Positions 63,381 to 64,000 of a stretch of DNA of 64,000 nucleotides are shown here, piece after piece; the stretch's first letter is position 1, and every line of letters starts with the position of its first letter. Source of the stretch: Rothia terrae (lineage in GTDB: Bacteria; Actinomycetota; Actinomycetes; Actinomycetales; Micrococcaceae); assembly GCF_012396615.1 (NCBI RefSeq), contig NZ_JAAXPV010000003.1, forward strand, positions 62,001-126,000, written 5' to 3'. The notes beneath the pieces are model-generated. The model was not told the DNA's origin. It did no database searches and saw only the letters and a program-made list of their open reading frames with translations. The translations under genes and the position numbers were made by a program.

Positions 63381-63412
63381 AAAAGCCCCGGCTCATGTGA
63401 GCCGGGGCTTTT
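63381..63412 (+). terminator. Terminator of tRNA-Ser
   Basis: AAAAGCCCCGGCTCA (63381-63395) pairs with TGAGCCGGGGCTTTT (63398-63412), followed by AGTG; a strong classic terminator. Confidence 0.92.
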
Positions 63413-63467
63413 TAGTGTCTGTGCGCCGCCCCCTAGTTGGCGGGTATGGGGGGGATAGGCTGAACCC

Positions 63468-64000
63468 ATGTCTACTATTGCAATTGCTGGAGCTTCCGGT
63501 TTTCTTGGAAAGCTCATTGTTGAAGAATCAAAGAAGCGCGGCCACGAGCTCGTTGAGATTTCCCGTTCAAAGGGTGTCAATCTAAGCACTGGCGAAGGCT
63601 TGGCTGATGCGCTCAAGAAAGCGGACGCTGTAATCGATGCTTCGCAGGTGGCGACTCCTGACGCTGCTGACCCCGTCCAGCCGATTGTTGATGCTGCTCA
63701 GACTCTGACTCGAGTGGCGAACGATCAGGGTGTTGAGCGCGTCGTGATGCTTTCTATCAACGGTGTTGAGAAAGAGAACTTGCAGGAGTTCCCTTTCTAC
63801 AAGGCGCGTTTTGAGCAAGAAGGTGTAATCACAAAAAATGCCAAGTTGCCCGTCGTGGTGCGTAGTGCTCAGTGGTTTGAATTTGTGCTGAATCCCGCGG
63901 GCACCGAAGAAGCCGATCATGAAGTTCGCGTGCAGAACTGGGACATTCAGCCGGTAGCTACCCGTAGCGTCGCCCGTTTCTTGGTAGAAGCCGCAGAGGG
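63468..64000 (+). CDS. NAD(P)-binding (NmrA/SDR-like) oxidoreductase, 5' part
   Basis: The first 177 residues are inside the window; the gene continues past the end. It begins STIAIAGASGFLGKLIVEES, an atypical-SDR Rossmann loop (G-A-S-G-F-L-G), then VIDASQVATP, VERVVMLSINGVEK and a FPFYKARFEQE segment with the usual Tyr-x-x-x-Lys region replaced by YKARFE, as in NmrA-like proteins. Such proteins may be oxidoreductases or redox sensors. ATG 63468 is 56 bases past the tRNA terminator. A run of seven G lies just upstream (63448-63454 region). Confidence 0.85.
   Translation, partial: MSTIAIAGASGFLGKLIVEESKKRGHELVEISRSKGVNLSTGEGLADALKKADAVIDASQVATPDAADPVQPIVDAAQTLTRVANDQGVERVVMLSINGVEKENLQEFPFYKARFEQEGVITKNAKLPVVVRSAQWFEFVLNPAGTEEADHEVRVQNWDIQPVATRSVARFLVEAAE

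Noticed and set aside
1-64000. A CRISPR array or insertion sequence
   Set aside because: The repeats found are isolated palindromes, without regular spacers, transposase genes or terminal repeats around a transposase.

Overview
The window reads as a chromosomal segment of a Micrococcaceae actinobacterium, most likely the oral genus Rothia or a close relative (inference). The grounds are a GC content that looks mid-to-high 50s percent by eye, LGFP-repeat surface protein, YjfC/YgiB-like pair, PTS plus actinobacterial housekeeping genes, TAnnnT promoters, and very long hairpin terminators between genes. There is no sign of a prophage, plasmid, insertion sequence or CRISPR array. Most genes are ordinary housekeeping or transport genes with small accessory patches between them.

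Layout. 1-5.5 kb: a frameshifted LGFP-repeat gene, ilvD, a small monooxygenase, then a two-gene unit of an AAA ATPase and an RNase H-fold protein. 5.7-15.3 kb: MHS-type MFS transporter, DedA protein, a decayed metY, a CoA-binding protein, a GNAT gene, and an intact cystathionine-type PLP enzyme followed by a three-gene polar amino acid (probably cystine) ABC transporter. 15.3-25.9 kb: a candidate structured leader RNA before a secreted GDPD-like protein, a VOC protein, a carboxylesterase, the YjfC/YgiB-like pair, cardiolipin synthase, TetR and a D-2-hydroxyacid dehydrogenase. 26-37 kb: ECM4-type reductase, an ABC-2 exporter with a possible 15-residue leader peptide, and an oligopeptide ABC importer split by an oppositely oriented PH-domain gene. 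37-48 kb: tandem ElaA-type acetyltransferases, an AbiEi/nuclease-like gene bracketed by palindromic repeats, a beta-glucoside-type PTS, a CtpE-like P-type ATPase, and purSQL. 48-64 kb: a deletion scar in a PepSY locus, DUF4126, two tiny HTH genes, a conserved actinobacterial protein, a PLD-family protein, lysC, DUF2087, MFS, DUF6176, a 60-residue strongly cationic peptide, recR, dnaX, SRP RNA, tRNA-Ser(GGA) and the 5' part of an NAD(P)-binding protein.

The most notable features are: (i) four families of dispersed palindromic elements in intergenic DNA, two with conserved internal loops inside divergent stems; (ii) an apparent excess of the hexamer GGACGC/GCGTCC, often as inverted pairs in terminators, as DNA-uptake signals are in other oral bacteria; (iii) several damaged genes (LGFP, metY, PepSY locus, possibly the PLD gene); (iv) the ATPase/RNase H pair behind tandem 9-bp repeats; and (v) a short basic peptide with no acidic residue resembling leaderless bacteriocins in general character. 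All family assignments come from reading the translations; no searches were run.
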